Source of the DNA: Oceanibaculum indicum P24
GTDB taxonomy: Bacteria; Pseudomonadota; Alphaproteobacteria; Oceanibaculales; Oceanibaculaceae
Direction of reading: 5' to 3'
Assembly (NCBI RefSeq): GCF_000299935.1
Contig: NZ_AMRL01000013.1
Span: 1-64,000, forward strand
DNA length: 64,000 nucleotides
Shown one piece after another: positions 23,898-37,753 of this stretch. The position numbers were made by a program, and so were the translations under genes. Numbering within the stretch: the first letter of the stretch is position 1; each line of letters starts with the position of its first letter. The notes beneath the pieces are model-generated. The model worked only from the letters and a program-made list of their open reading frames with translations. It was not told where the DNA came from and searched no databases.

Positions 23898-24644
23898 CTA
23901 GAGCGGCCCGAAGCTCTGCACCAGGCTGCCGGCGATCATGTACCAGCCGTCCAGCAGCACGAAGAAGATCAGCTTGAAGGGCAACGAGACGATAACCGGC
24001 GGAATCATCATCATGCCCATCGACATCAGGACCGAGGCGACCACCATGTCGATGATGACGAACGGGATGTAGATCAGGAAGCCGATCTCGAAGGCGCGCC
24101 GCAGCTCGCTGATCATGAAGGCGGGGACCAGCGCGCGCAGCGGCGTGTTCTCCCCCACCTGATCCGGCGTGGCCTTGGCGATGCCGAGGAACAGGTCCAG
24201 ATCCTGCTCGCGCACATGGGTACGCATGAAGCTGTGGAACGGGGCGATCACCCGCTCCAGCGCCTCGGCCTCGTCAATCTGCTGGTCGAGCAGCGGCACC
24301 ACACCCTCGTTATAGGCGCGCTCCAGCGTCGGCTGCATGATGAAGAAGGTCAGGAACATCGCCAGGCTGATCAGCACGATGTTCGGCGGGTTCTGTTGGG
24401 TGCCGAGCGCGAAGCGCATGAAGGACAGCACCACGATAATCCGGGTGAAGGAGGTGACCATCACCAGGATGCCCGGTGCGATGGACAGCACCGTGAACAC
24501 CGCCAGCAGCTGGATGATGCGGGCGGTGGTGGAACCGTCCGGCGCGCCCAGGTCGAGATTGAAGCTCTGCGCCACCGCCATCTGTGGCAGCAGCAGTAGG
24601 GCCAGCGTCAGCAGTGCGGGCATCGCAAGCAGGCGGCGGCTCAT
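23898..24644 (-). CDS. fliP: Flagellar type III export gate protein FliP
   Basis: FliP forms the export gate with FliQ and FliR. The 248-residue protein has a signal peptide and the family motifs MVTSFTRIIVVLSFMRFALGTQ, PTLERAYNEGV, TPLRALVPAFMISELRRAFEIGF and the closing DGWYMIAGSLVQSF. It overlaps fliO by four bases. It is separated from fliQ and fliR, which lie in the divergent flgB unit. Confidence 0.96.
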   Translation of the reverse strand: MSRRLLAMPALLTLALLLLPQMAVAQSFNLDLGAPDGSTTARIIQLLAVFTVLSIAPGILVMVTSFTRIIVVLSFMRFALGTQQNPPNIVLISLAMFLTFFIMQPTLERAYNEGVVPLLDQQIDEAEALERVIAPFHSFMRTHVREQDLDLFLGIAKATPDQVGENTPLRALVPAFMISELRRAFEIGFLIYIPFVIIDMVVASVLMSMGMMMIPPVIVSLPFKLIFFVLLDGWYMIAGSLVQSFGPL

Positions 24645-25045
24645 TCGGCCGTCTCCGTGCCGGGGCGGCGGCCAAGGCGCGGTTCGCGCGGGCCAGCCGG
24701 TGCTACTGTTGCCTTGGTTGCGGGTTTTGCGGCGGGGGGCGTACGGTCCAGCACGGCATCGAAATCGGCGGTGCCGTCCGGCTCCTCCTCATCGAGGGAT
24801 TCGATCAGCAGGTCGCTTTCCGGCCCCAGCAGCACCAGATGTTCCCGTCCGTCGCGGCGCAGCAGCACCAGTCGCCGCTTGGCATCCACCGGCAGCACCT
24901 CGACCAGCCGCAACCGCCGCTCGCCGCGCGTGCGCGGCAGGGCACCACCGATCCCGAGCCGGCGCATGACCAGATAGAACAGGCCGAGCAGGGCCAGGAC
25001 GAAGACCAGCGCAAGAACGGCGTAGAGATAGCTTTCGATGTTCAT
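24641..25045 (-). CDS. fliO: Flagellar export protein FliO
   Basis: FliO stabilises FliP during gate assembly. The 134-residue protein has one N-terminal membrane helix (YLYAVLALVFVLALLGLFYLV is the core, residues about 6-26), followed by a small basic beta domain (RLRLVEVLPVDAKRRLVLL) and a disordered Pro/Ala tail. The ATG at 25045 is chosen because it starts just before the helix; the longer frame to 25102 adds an uncharacteristic leader. Confidence 0.85.
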   Translation of the reverse strand: MNIESYLYAVLALVFVLALLGLFYLVMRRLGIGGALPRTRGERRLRLVEVLPVDAKRRLVLLRRDGREHLVLLGPESDLLIESLDEEEPDGTADFDAVLDRTPPAAKPATKATVAPAGPREPRLGRRPGTETAE

Positions 25046-25067
25046 GTGCCGGCCTTTTCGGGGAAAT

Positions 25068-25391
25068 TCATCGGAAGCCTTTACCATAGGCACGCGCGGC
25101 ATGCAGCCTTTGCGCGCTGGCCGGGTCCTGCCTTGTCTCGCCGGCCTTCTGCTCCATCCCGCCGCCTAGCTTTTCCGCCAGCTTTTCCAGTGCCTTGATC
25201 GCCTGTTCCATCGCCGGCAGCAGCGTGCGGGCCTCGGCGGCGGGCAGGGCGGTCGCCCCGGCGCAGGCCGCTGCAATGGCGCTGGTCAGGCCGGCCAGCT
25301 GGACAGGCCCCCCGGCGTCGAGCGCCTGGGCAGCGGCCTCTATATCGGCCTGGATACGGGCGAGGTTTTGGCGGGCTTCGGCGAGGGTCAT
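25068..25391 (-). CDS. Small helical protein in the fliO-fliP unit
   Basis: A 107-residue, Ala-rich and mainly helical protein (ARQNLARIQADIEAAAQAL; LLPAMEQAIKALEKLAEKL). I do not recognise a family. Its start overlaps the stop of the flhB C-terminal paralogue by four bases (ATGA), and fliO follows 22 bases later, so it is almost certainly in the same transcript. Size and helical pattern would fit a small export chaperone of FliT or FlgN type, but nothing specific supports that. Confidence 0.5.
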   Translation of the reverse strand: MTLAEARQNLARIQADIEAAAQALDAGGPVQLAGLTSAIAAACAGATALPAAEARTLLPAMEQAIKALEKLAEKLGGGMEQKAGETRQDPASAQRLHAARAYGKGFR

Positions 25392-25831
25392 GAGGTCGCA
25401 GGGCTGGCGGAGGACGGGCCGGTGTGGGGCGGGTTAGTAGGGGCCGCATCCTCGGTCAGCTGGTTGTTCGCGCGGTACACATAGGACAGGATTTCCGCGA
25501 CAGCCGCGAAGGCCTCGACCGGAATTTCCTGATTGGCTTCCACCGCCATCAGCACCTGGGCGAGTTCCGGGTCGCGGCGCACCTTCACATCATGATCGAA
25601 GGCAAGGCGCAGGATCTTCTCGGCCACCGAGCCATAGCCCTGCGCCACCACCACCGGCGCCCGGTCGGCACCGCGTTCGTGATGCAGTGCGACCGCAATC
25701 TGCCGTTCGCCCTTCTTGCCACCGGACTCCGGGGGTGGCGACGGCACCTCAATTTCGTCGATGATGTCGAACAGCCGCTCGCCGAGCGAAGGCTTGTGGT
25801 GGCGCAGCTGCGGAGGCTTTTTCGGCTCCAT
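25388..25831 (-). CDS. FlhB C-terminal domain paralogue without the NPTH site
   Basis: A 147-residue soluble protein whose residues about 50-125 (QIAVALHHERGADRAPVVVAQG, then VAEKILRLAFDHDV and ILSYVYRAN) match the cytoplasmic tail of FlhB. It lacks the membrane part and the autocleavage motif NPTH, replaced by the ALHHE region. Free-standing FlhB tails of this kind (FhlB/FlhX) occur in several bacteria and can partly replace the cleaved FlhB fragment in some. The start is uncertain: ATG 25831 (GGGATA upstream) or ATG 25861. First gene of the fliO-fliP unit. Confidence 0.78.
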   Translation of the reverse strand: MEPKKPPQLRHHKPSLGERLFDIIDEIEVPSPPPESGGKKGERQIAVALHHERGADRAPVVVAQGYGSVAEKILRLAFDHDVKVRRDPELAQVLMAVEANQEIPVEAFAAVAEILSYVYRANNQLTEDAAPTNPPHTGPSSASPATS

Positions 25832-25903
25832 GCGGTATCCCGTATGAATTCTGTCCGTCATCTTAACGCATTTTCCGGGGACGGGACACTCCGTGCGGCG
25901 ATG

Positions 25904-25918
25904 CGGCAAATCTTGCCG
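25904..25918. promoter_or_regulatory. FlbD-type enhancer palindrome upstream of flgB
   Basis: CGGCAAATCTTGCCG is a full CGGCAA-N3-TTGCCG palindrome, identical over 14 bases to the site at 14249. It lies about 90 bases upstream of the flgB sigma-54 promoter. Confidence 0.78.
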
Positions 25919-26001
25919 GGGCGGCAGCGGACAGGCCGGAATCTCCTGCCGCGCCGTGCCGCCCTGTTTAAATAATTATGTGTTTTCAATGCATTGAGTT
26001 T

Positions 26002-26017
26002 CGGCACGTTGCTTGCT
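26002..26017 (+). promoter_or_regulatory. Sigma-54 promoter of the flgB operon
   Basis: CGGCAC-GTTGC-TTGCT has GG-N10-GC spacing and a perfect -12 element. Predicted start about 26029, 43 bases before flgB. Confidence 0.75.
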
Positions 26018-26071
26018 TTCATTCGGGCAAGGCAAACGGCCGATCCGGATGCGAGTTTAGGAGACGACGCG

Positions 26072-26485
26072 ATGAGCATGGGCAATCTGGCACTGTTTCA
26101 GGGCATGAAGCAGAAGATGGACTGGCTGACCCAGCGTCATACCGTGCTGGCGGAGAATATCGCCAATGCCGACACGCCGGGCTACCGGGCGCGCGATCTG
26201 AAGCCGCTGGAATTCCGCTCGCTGGTGAAGGAAACCCCGCGGGTGAACATGGCCGCCACCTCTTCCAGCCACCTGACCGGCCTGCGCCGCGAGCCGGAGT
26301 TCCGCGTCAATGAGGAACGGCCGCGCAACGCCTACGAGGTCAGCATCAACCAGAATGCCGTGTCGCTGGAAAACCAGCTGACCAACGTATCGCAGAACCA
26401 GGCCGATTTCCGCCTCGCCAGCAGCCTGTACCGGCAGAACATCACCCTGATGAAGCTGGCCATCGGCCGCCAGCCGGGCGCTTAA
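26072..26485 (+). CDS. flgB: Flagellar proximal rod protein FlgB
   Basis: FlgB is the most proximal rod protein. The 137-residue protein has the family ends LFQGMKQKMDWLTQRHTVLAENIANADTPGYRA (residues about 7-40 in part) and SLYRQNITLMKLAIG. TTAGGAGACGAC precedes ATG 26072; the frame upstream to 25994 overlaps the promoter. It opens flgB-flgC-fliE-fliQ-fliR-flhB-cckA. Confidence 0.95.
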   Translation: MSMGNLALFQGMKQKMDWLTQRHTVLAENIANADTPGYRARDLKPLEFRSLVKETPRVNMAATSSSHLTGLRREPEFRVNEERPRNAYEVSINQNAVSLENQLTNVSQNQADFRLASSLYRQNITLMKLAIGRQPGA

Positions 26486-26530
26486 GATCGGGCGCGTAAG
26501 ACCAGGTAGCGGATAGAAGGAGAGAGCAGG

Positions 26531-26947
26531 ATGTCACAGGATCTGATGCGCGCGATGACCGTCTCGACCTCGGGCATGAAGGCCCAGGGTCTGCGGCTGC
26601 GGGTGATCTCGGAAAACCTCGCGAACGCCGATTCGGTGGCGCAGGGGCCGGGGCAGGAGCCGTACCGGCGCAAGCTGGTGATGTTCCGCAACGAGCTGGA
26701 CCGGGCCGACAATCTGCACAAGGTGTCGGTCAGCCGCGTGACGAACGACCCCTCGCAGTTCCAGACCAAGTACGATCCGACGCATCCCTATGCGGATCAG
26801 GACGGCTACATCATGACTCCGAACGTCTCCTCGCTGATCGAAACCATGGATATGCGCGAGGCGCAGCGCAGCTACGAGGCCAATCTGAACGTCGTCGAGA
26901 CCTCGATGTCGATGCTGACCAGGACCATCGATCTTCTGCGCATTTGA
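26531..26947 (+). CDS. flgC: Flagellar proximal rod protein FlgC
   Basis: FlgC, 138 residues, with VSTSGMKAQGLRLRVISEN, LANADSV and the closing MREAQRSYEANLNVVETSMSM pattern of proximal rod proteins, ending in TRTIDLLRI. AGAGAGCAGG precedes the ATG. It follows flgB by 45 bases and precedes fliE by 39. Confidence 0.95.
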   Translation: MSQDLMRAMTVSTSGMKAQGLRLRVISENLANADSVAQGPGQEPYRRKLVMFRNELDRADNLHKVSVSRVTNDPSQFQTKYDPTHPYADQDGYIMTPNVSSLIETMDMREAQRSYEANLNVVETSMSMLTRTIDLLRI

Positions 26948-26986
26948 TGATAAATAGGAAGCGTTGAGCGCGAAGGAGGAAGTGCC

Positions 26987-27295
26987 ATGGTTGCCCGGAT
27001 CGGTGATGCGATCGCTGCCTATGCCAAGACCGGCCAGATCGACAGCGGTCCGTCTGGTGGCAGTGCGGTTGCGCCTGGCAAGGATTTCGCCAGCTTCCTG
27101 CGCGACAGCGTCCAGGAGGCGCACGAGGTCATGAAGGGCGGCGAGCAGATGAGCATGAAGGCCATCACCGGCAAGGCCGACCTCAATGATGTGATCGTCG
27201 CGGTGAACGATGCCGAGGTGACGCTGCAGACCGTCGTCGGCCTGCGCGACCGGATGGTCCAGGCCTATCAGGAAATCCTGCGCATGCCGATCTGA
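26987..27295 (+). CDS. fliE: Flagellar hook-basal body complex protein FliE
   Basis: FliE links the MS ring to the rod. The 102-residue protein has the family C-terminus: KAITGKADLNDVIVAVNDAE, then TLQTVVGLRDRMVQAYQEILRMPI. GAAGGAGGAAG precedes the ATG. Position and length are standard. Confidence 0.95.
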   Translation: MVARIGDAIAAYAKTGQIDSGPSGGSAVAPGKDFASFLRDSVQEAHEVMKGGEQMSMKAITGKADLNDVIVAVNDAEVTLQTVVGLRDRMVQAYQEILRMPI

Positions 27296-27327
27296 TGGCC
27301 CGGTTCCACTAGGAAAAGGGCCGCGGC

Positions 27328-27594
27328 ATGAACCCGAGTGATGTCATCGATGTTTCCCGCGAGGCGCTGCTGGCCACGCTGGTGATCAGCGCCCCGGCGA
27401 TGCTGGTCGGGTTGGTCATCGGCCTGATCATCGCGCTGTTCCAGGCGTTGACGCACATCCAGGAAATGACACTGGTCTTCGTGCCGAAGATCATCGTGGT
27501 GTTCGCCAGCCTGTTTGTCTTCATGCCCTTCATGCTAAGCACGCTGCTGGATTTCTCGGCGACGCTGGTGGACCGCATCATCGGGCTGAATTAG
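27328..27594 (+). CDS. fliQ: Flagellar export gate protein FliQ
   Basis: FliQ, 88 residues, with two membrane helices and the family motifs VISAPAMLVGLVIGLIIALFQA and LTHIQEMTLVFVPKI. It is an inner membrane subunit of the export gate together with FliP and FliR. It is followed 19 bases later by fliR. Confidence 0.95.
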   Translation: MNPSDVIDVSREALLATLVISAPAMLVGLVIGLIIALFQALTHIQEMTLVFVPKIIVVFASLFVFMPFMLSTLLDFSATLVDRIIGLN

Positions 27595-27613
27595 CGGAGG
27601 CTGCTGCCGGCCG

Positions 27614-28378
27614 ATGCCTTTCGAGCTGTTCCTTCCCGCCCAGTTCTTCGCCTTCTTCCTGGTGTTTTCGCGCGTCGGCGCGGCGCTCTCCATGATGCCC
27701 GGGCTGGGCGAGGGGCTGGTGTCCATTCGGGTCCGGCTGGCCTTCGCCATGCTGGTCAGCTTCCTGACGCTGCCGATGGTGCAGGACACGCTGCCGGCAA
27801 TGCCGCCGACCGCGCCGCAACTGACCCTGCTGGTGGCCGGCGAGGTGGTGATCGGCCTGTTCATCGGCACCCTGTCGCGCATCGCGCTGACCATCCTGGA
27901 AATGGCCGGCTTCATCATCTCCATGCAGATCGGCCTTGCCTCGGCGCAGGTCTTCAACCCCAGTCTGGGCGCGCAAGGCTCGCTGCCGGGCGCATTGCTC
28001 AGCACCATCGGCGTGCTGCTGATCCTGGCGACCAACCTGCATCACATCTTCATCCTGGGGGTGGTGGACAGCTACACGCTGTTCACGCCCGGCGCGCCGC
28101 TGCCGGTGCAGGATTTCTCCATGGCGGTGACCCGGGCGGTGTCCGACGGGTTCCGCATCGCGCTGCAGATCGGCGCGCCGCTGCTGGTGATCGGCGTGCT
28201 GTTCCAGGTCAGCGTCGGTGTGCTGTCGCGCCTCATGCCGCAGCTGCAGATTTTCTTCATCGTGCTGCCGTTCCAGCTGCTGCTGGGCGTTTTCCTGTTC
28301 TCGCTGATATTGTCGGCCTCGATGATGTGGTTCCTGCGCTACTATGAAAGCGTGGTGATGCGCATGCTGGCACTTTGA
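27614..28378 (+). CDS. fliR: Flagellar export gate protein FliR
   Basis: FliR, 254 residues with about six membrane helices. Typical regions include VFSRVGAALSMMPGLGEGL, FIISMQIGLASAQVFNP, and HHIFILGVVDSY. It acts in the inner membrane export gate. The order fliQ-fliR-flhB is the standard one. Confidence 0.95.
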   Translation: MPFELFLPAQFFAFFLVFSRVGAALSMMPGLGEGLVSIRVRLAFAMLVSFLTLPMVQDTLPAMPPTAPQLTLLVAGEVVIGLFIGTLSRIALTILEMAGFIISMQIGLASAQVFNPSLGAQGSLPGALLSTIGVLLILATNLHHIFILGVVDSYTLFTPGAPLPVQDFSMAVTRAVSDGFRIALQIGAPLLVIGVLFQVSVGVLSRLMPQLQIFFIVLPFQLLLGVFLFSLILSASMMWFLRYYESVVMRMLAL

Positions 28379-28477
28379 CTTAAGGTGCGGATAGGCAGGC
28401 ACGGCAGCGCCAGCCTGTAAGTTTCATGAAGCGGAGCTGGCCCCCTGGCGGGAACCCGGCTCCAGACGGCGGAGGCC

Positions 28478-29567
28478 ATGTCCGACGATCAGGACGAAGC
28501 GTCCAAAACAGAAGACCCGACAGACAAGAAACTGTCGGATGCCCGGGAGAAGGGCCAGGTCGCCGTCTCGCGCGAGATCGCGAGCTGGCTGGCGCTGGTC
28601 GGCGGGCTGCTGATCGTCAGCCTGTTCGCCAGCTTCATCTCCAAGCAGGTCTACACCACCATCCGACCCTTCATCGAAAAGCCGCACGAGCTGATCCTGG
28701 ATGCGGCCAGTGTCGGCAGTGTCTTCGGCTTTGCGCTGGCCGGCACCGCCATCGCCCTCGCCATTCCGTTGCTGCTGTTCATGTTTCTGGGGGCTGCCGC
28801 GAACGTGATGCAGAATGGCGTGCTGTTCGCGCCGGAGGCGATTGCGCCGAAGCTGGAGAATATCTCGCCCCTCAAGGGGCTGAAAAAGATGTTCTCTTCC
28901 AGCGGGCTGGTCGAGTTCCTGAAGGGCATCTTCAAGATCGTGCTGGTGGGCGCGCTGCTGGGCGTGATCCTGTATCCGGAGCTGTCGCGGCTGGAAGAGA
29001 TCATGCAGCTGGACCCGGTTTCCATGCTGGAGGAAATCCGCTGGATGCTGATCCTGCTGCTGGGTGGTGCCGTGGCGCTGATGGCGGTCATCGCCTTCGC
29101 CGATTTGGTCTATCAGCGCTACTCCTTCAACAAGCAGATGCGCATGACTAAGCAGGAGGTGCGCGACGAATACAAGCAGACCGAAGGCGATCCGATGATC
29201 AAGGGACGCCTGCGCAATCTGCGCATGCAGCGCGCCCGCCAGCGCATGATGGCCGCCGTGCCGCAGGCCACGGTGGTGGTCACCAACCCGACCCATTATG
29301 CGGTTGCCATCAAGTATGAGCGCGACAGCATGCAGGCGCCGATGGTGGTCGCCAAGGGCATCGACGCGGTGGCGCTGCGCATCCGCGAGATGGCGGAGGA
29401 ACACAAGGTGCCGGTTGTCGAGAATCCGCCGGTCGCCCGCATGCTGTACGCGACGGTCGAGATCGACCAGGAAATCAAGCCGGAGCAGTATCAGGCCATC
29501 GCCGAGATCATCTCCTACGTCTTCCGCCTGAATCAGGGGCGTAATCCGAACATCAACCAGGGGCGCA

Positions 29568-29590
<23 letters not shown>
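28478..29590 (+). CDS. flhB: Flagellar export switch protein FlhB
   Basis: FlhB switches export from rod/hook to filament substrates. The 370-residue protein has the N-terminal KTEDPTDKKLSDAREKGQV motif, four membrane helices, and a cytoplasmic tail with the autocleavage motif NPTH at 270-273. GGCGGAGGCC precedes the ATG. The last 23 bases overlap the start of the CckA-like kinase in another frame. A second, free FlhB tail is encoded at 25388. Confidence 0.96.
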
Positions 29591-31286
<1,696 letters not shown>

Positions 31287-31320
31287 TCCCGCCCAGGGCG
31301 ATTACCGCGCACGAAAATGA

Positions 31321-31335
31321 GAACAAATCAGGAAA
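31321..31335. promoter_or_regulatory. Possible upstream LexA half-matching site of recA
   Basis: GAAC-AAATCAG-GAAA has the spacing of the alphaproteobacterial LexA box GAAC-N7-GAAC with one mismatch in the second half. Confidence 0.3.
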
Positions 31336-31350
31336 ATCTGTTGCGATATG

Positions 31351-31365
31351 GAACATATCGTGTAC
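31351..31365. promoter_or_regulatory. Probable LexA (SOS) box of recA
   Basis: GAAC-ATATCGT-GTAC has one mismatch to GAAC-N7-GAAC, 57 bases before the recA ATG, and it overlaps a plausible promoter beginning TTGCGA at 31341. This fits SOS control of recA. Confidence 0.5.
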
Positions 31366-31421
31366 ATTAATCCCTGCGTTGCCAGCCGGCGCCGCGCTGT
31401 GAAATAACAGGGAGCATTGCC

Positions 31422-32504
<1,083 letters not shown>

Positions 32505-32793
32505 GGCTGGTTTCCGCCGCTGGACAGCGTTCCCGGCGGCCCGTATAAGCGAAGACCCGCTGGTGATCGGCGGCGCGGATGCCCTGACAGGCTCTTATGG
32601 CCTGATCGGGACAGTTCGCGCCGCTTTGCCATATGCGCCATCTGTGTGCGCTGCAGGGAAGGCCCGCATCGGCGGGACTTCACGGCGGTGCCCGATGGCA
32701 CGATATAAGGGAATTGGGCACGGGAAACGGCAGGCCGGCTTTGACGGTGCCATACCCGACGCGAAACCTGGACCAAGCTAGAAGACTGCACGC

Positions 32794-35463
<2,670 letters not shown>

Positions 35464-35465
35464 CC

Positions 35466-36338
35466 ATGGATGGTGCTAAGGCGGCAAGCGATCTGCGCTT
35501 CGACGGGACCGACGATTACGTCGCCACCGCCGACCTGACGCTGGCGGTAAACGCCGCCATCACGCTGCAGCGGCCCCTGCTGGTGAAGGGCGAGCCCGGC
35601 ACCGGCAAGACCGTGCTGGCGCATGAGGTGGCGAAGGCGCTGGGCCTCGGCCTCATCGAATGGCATGTGAAGTCCACCACCAAGGCGCAGCAGGGGCTGT
35701 ACGAATATGATGCGGTCAGCCGGCTGCGCGACAGCCAGCTCGGCGACGAGAAGGTGAAGGACATCGCCAACTACATCCGCCGCGGCAAGCTGTGGGAGGC
35801 CTTCGTCGCCGACAAGCCGACCGTGCTGCTGATCGACGAGATCGACAAGGCGGATATCGAGTTCCCGAACGACCTGCTGCTGGAACTCGACCGGATGGAG
35901 TTCTTCGTCTACGAGACCGGCGTAGTGGTGAAGGCGGCGCGGCGGCCCATCGTCATCATCACCTCGAACAATGAGAAGGAGCTGCCGGACGCCTTCCTGC
36001 GCCGCTGCTTCTTTCATTACATACGCTTTCCCGATGCCGACACGATGGCCGACATCGTCGAGGTCCATTTCCCGGGCATCAAGCAGGCGCTGCTGCGCGA
36101 GGCGCTGGCCAGCTTCTACGAGCTGCGCGACGCGCCGGGCCTGAAGAAGAAGCCCGGCACTTCTGAATTGCTGGACTGGCTGAAACTGCTGCTGGTCGAG
36201 GATATCCCGCCGGAGGCGCTGCGTGCCAAGGATGCGAAAAGCGCCATTCCGCCGCTCTATGGCGCGCTGCTGAAGAACGAGCAGGACGTGCAGCTGTTCG
36301 AGCGTCTGGCCTTCCTCGCCCGCCGCGACGGACGCTAG
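35466..36338 (+). CDS. MoxR-family AAA ATPase
   Basis: A 290-residue AAA+ ATPase with Walker A GEPGTGKT (42-49), Walker B VLLIDEIDKAD (119-129), and sensor 1 in IITSNNEKELPDAFLRRC. MoxR ATPases work with VWA-domain partners as chaperones that insert metal cofactors or remodel complexes; the adjacent gene is such a partner. Its start is two bases after alaS, so it may share that transcript. The target is not known; CoxE-type neighbours sometimes serve molybdenum or other metal enzymes, but none is next to it here. Confidence 0.88.
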   Translation: MDGAKAASDLRFDGTDDYVATADLTLAVNAAITLQRPLLVKGEPGTGKTVLAHEVAKALGLGLIEWHVKSTTKAQQGLYEYDAVSRLRDSQLGDEKVKDIANYIRRGKLWEAFVADKPTVLLIDEIDKADIEFPNDLLLELDRMEFFVYETGVVVKAARRPIVIITSNNEKELPDAFLRRCFFHYIRFPDADTMADIVEVHFPGIKQALLREALASFYELRDAPGLKKKPGTSELLDWLKLLLVEDIPPEALRAKDAKSAIPPLYGALLKNEQDVQLFERLAFLARRDGR

Positions 36339-36359
36339 GCGCAGGATCGGGGGAGGCGG

Positions 36360-37538
36360 ATGTTCGTCAGCTTCTTCCTGGAACTGCGCAAGGCCGGCGT
36401 GCCCGTATCCTTGCGCGAATATCTCAGCCTGCTGGAAGGGGTCGAGGCCGGCGTGCCCGGCTATTCGGTCGAGAATTTCTATTATTTCTCCCGCGCCGCG
36501 ATGGTGAAGGACGAACGCCATCTCGACCGTTTCGACCAGGTGTTCGGCCATGTCTTCAAGGGGCTGGAACTGCTGGACAGCGTGTTCGGCGCGGACATTC
36601 CCGAGGAATGGCTGCGCAAGCTGGCCGAACGCCACCTCAGCGAGGAGGAGAAGCGCCAGATCGAGGCACTGGGCGGCTGGGACAAGCTGATGGAGACACT
36701 CCACCAGCGGCTGGAGGAGCAGAAGAAGCGCCACCAGGGCGGCAATAAATGGATCGGCACCGCCGGCACCTCGCCCTTCGGTGCCTATGGCTACAATCCG
36801 GAAGGCGTGCGCGTCGGCCAGGACGGCAACCGCAATTTCCGCGCGGTGAAGGTGTGGGACCAGCGCGCCTACCGCAATCTCGACGACAGCGTGGAGATCG
36901 GCACCCGCAACATCAAGGTGGCGTTGCGCCGGCTGCGCCGCTTCGCCCGGCAGGGGGCGGCGACAGAGCTGGACCTTGACGGCACCATCCGTTCCACCGC
37001 GCATAATGCCGGCCTGCTCGACCTGAAGATGCGCCCGGAACGGCACAATGCGGTGAAGCTGCTGCTGTTCTTCGATGTCGGCGGATCGATGGATGGCCAT
37101 ATCCGCGTTTGCGAGGAGCTGTTCTCCGCCGCGCGGGCCGAATTCAAGCACATGGAATATTTCTACTTCCACAATTGCCCGTATGAGCGGGTGTGGAAGG
37201 ACAATAACCGGCGCGGCATCGACAAGATTCCGACCTTCGAGGTGCTGCGCACCTATGCCGCCGACTACCGCGTCATCTTCGTTGGCGACGCCTCGATGAG
37301 CCCCTACGAGATTTTCCAGCCCGGCGGCTCCGTCGAGCACTGGAACGAGGAGGCCGGCGCGGTCTGGATGAAGCGGCTGCTGGACACCTATCCGCGCGCC
37401 ATCTGGCTGAACCCGGTGGCGGAGGGGCGCTGGCCCTGGTTCGAATCGATCCAGGCGATCCACCAGATGATGGAGGGCCGCATGTTCCCGCTCACCCTCG
37501 ACGGGCTCGACCGCGGCATCCGCGAGCTGACGCGCTAG
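36360..37538 (+). CDS. CoxE-like VWA-domain protein
   Basis: A 392-residue partner of the MoxR ATPase. Residues 1-150 are helical; the VWA domain begins near 230 with LLLFFDVGGSMDGH. Asp239-Val-Gly-Gly-Ser243 is the MIDAS metal site in DxGxS form, rather than DxSxS. IFVGDASMSPYEI is a second typical segment. GGGGGAGGCGG precedes the ATG. It pairs with the MoxR gene 21 bases upstream. Confidence 0.85.
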   Translation: MFVSFFLELRKAGVPVSLREYLSLLEGVEAGVPGYSVENFYYFSRAAMVKDERHLDRFDQVFGHVFKGLELLDSVFGADIPEEWLRKLAERHLSEEEKRQIEALGGWDKLMETLHQRLEEQKKRHQGGNKWIGTAGTSPFGAYGYNPEGVRVGQDGNRNFRAVKVWDQRAYRNLDDSVEIGTRNIKVALRRLRRFARQGAATELDLDGTIRSTAHNAGLLDLKMRPERHNAVKLLLFFDVGGSMDGHIRVCEELFSAARAEFKHMEYFYFHNCPYERVWKDNNRRGIDKIPTFEVLRTYAADYRVIFVGDASMSPYEIFQPGGSVEHWNEEAGAVWMKRLLDTYPRAIWLNPVAEGRWPWFESIQAIHQMMEGRMFPLTLDGLDRGIRELTR

Positions 37539-37544
37539 GGCTGG

Positions 37545-37573
37545 TTGTATAGGGCATATTGCCCTATTATCTC
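37545..37573 (+). promoter_or_regulatory. Toxin-antitoxin promoter with palindromic operator in the spacer
   Basis: A perfect inverted repeat ATAGGGCA-TAT-TGCCCTAT (37549-37567) lies between TTGTAT (37545-37550) and TATCTC (37568-37573), spaced by 17 bases. Transcription would begin at or next to the antitoxin ATG (37580), making the mRNA leaderless. The palindrome is a likely autoregulation operator. Confidence 0.6.
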
Positions 37574-37579
37574 TTCATT

Positions 37580-37753
37580 ATGACCACGCCGACGAAGAAG
37601 ACCGATCACGCGGCCAAGGCCGAGGAAACCCGGCCTGATGTGGTGCGTCGTTCTGGCGACGGGGAAGGCTACGAGCCCCGGGACAGCCTTAAGAAGGCAG
37701 CCGATTGGGCGTTCAAGCGCTATGAGCGCACCTTCAAGGCATTGGCGAAGTGA
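37580..37753 (+). CDS. Small putative antitoxin next to a Doc-type toxin
   Basis: A 57-residue polar protein (MTTPTKKTDHAAKAEE.. to KRYERTFKALAK) just upstream of the doc remnant, whose GTG start overlaps its stop (GTGA). It has no Phd/YefM DNA-binding fold that I can see, only a C-terminal amphipathic helix that could cover a Fic/Doc active site. The upstream open frame to 37559 overlaps the promoter. No Shine-Dalgarno is visible, which fits a leaderless message. Antitoxin role is inferred from position, size and operator. Confidence 0.6.
   Translation: MTTPTKKTDHAAKAEETRPDVVRRSGDGEGYEPRDSLKKAADWAFKRYERTFKALAK

Noticed and set aside
32505-32793. Region between recA and alaS, checked for a leader peptide, T-box or recX
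   Set aside because: No conserved-looking frame, no clear structure; only a weak promoter-like TTGACG at about 32740.
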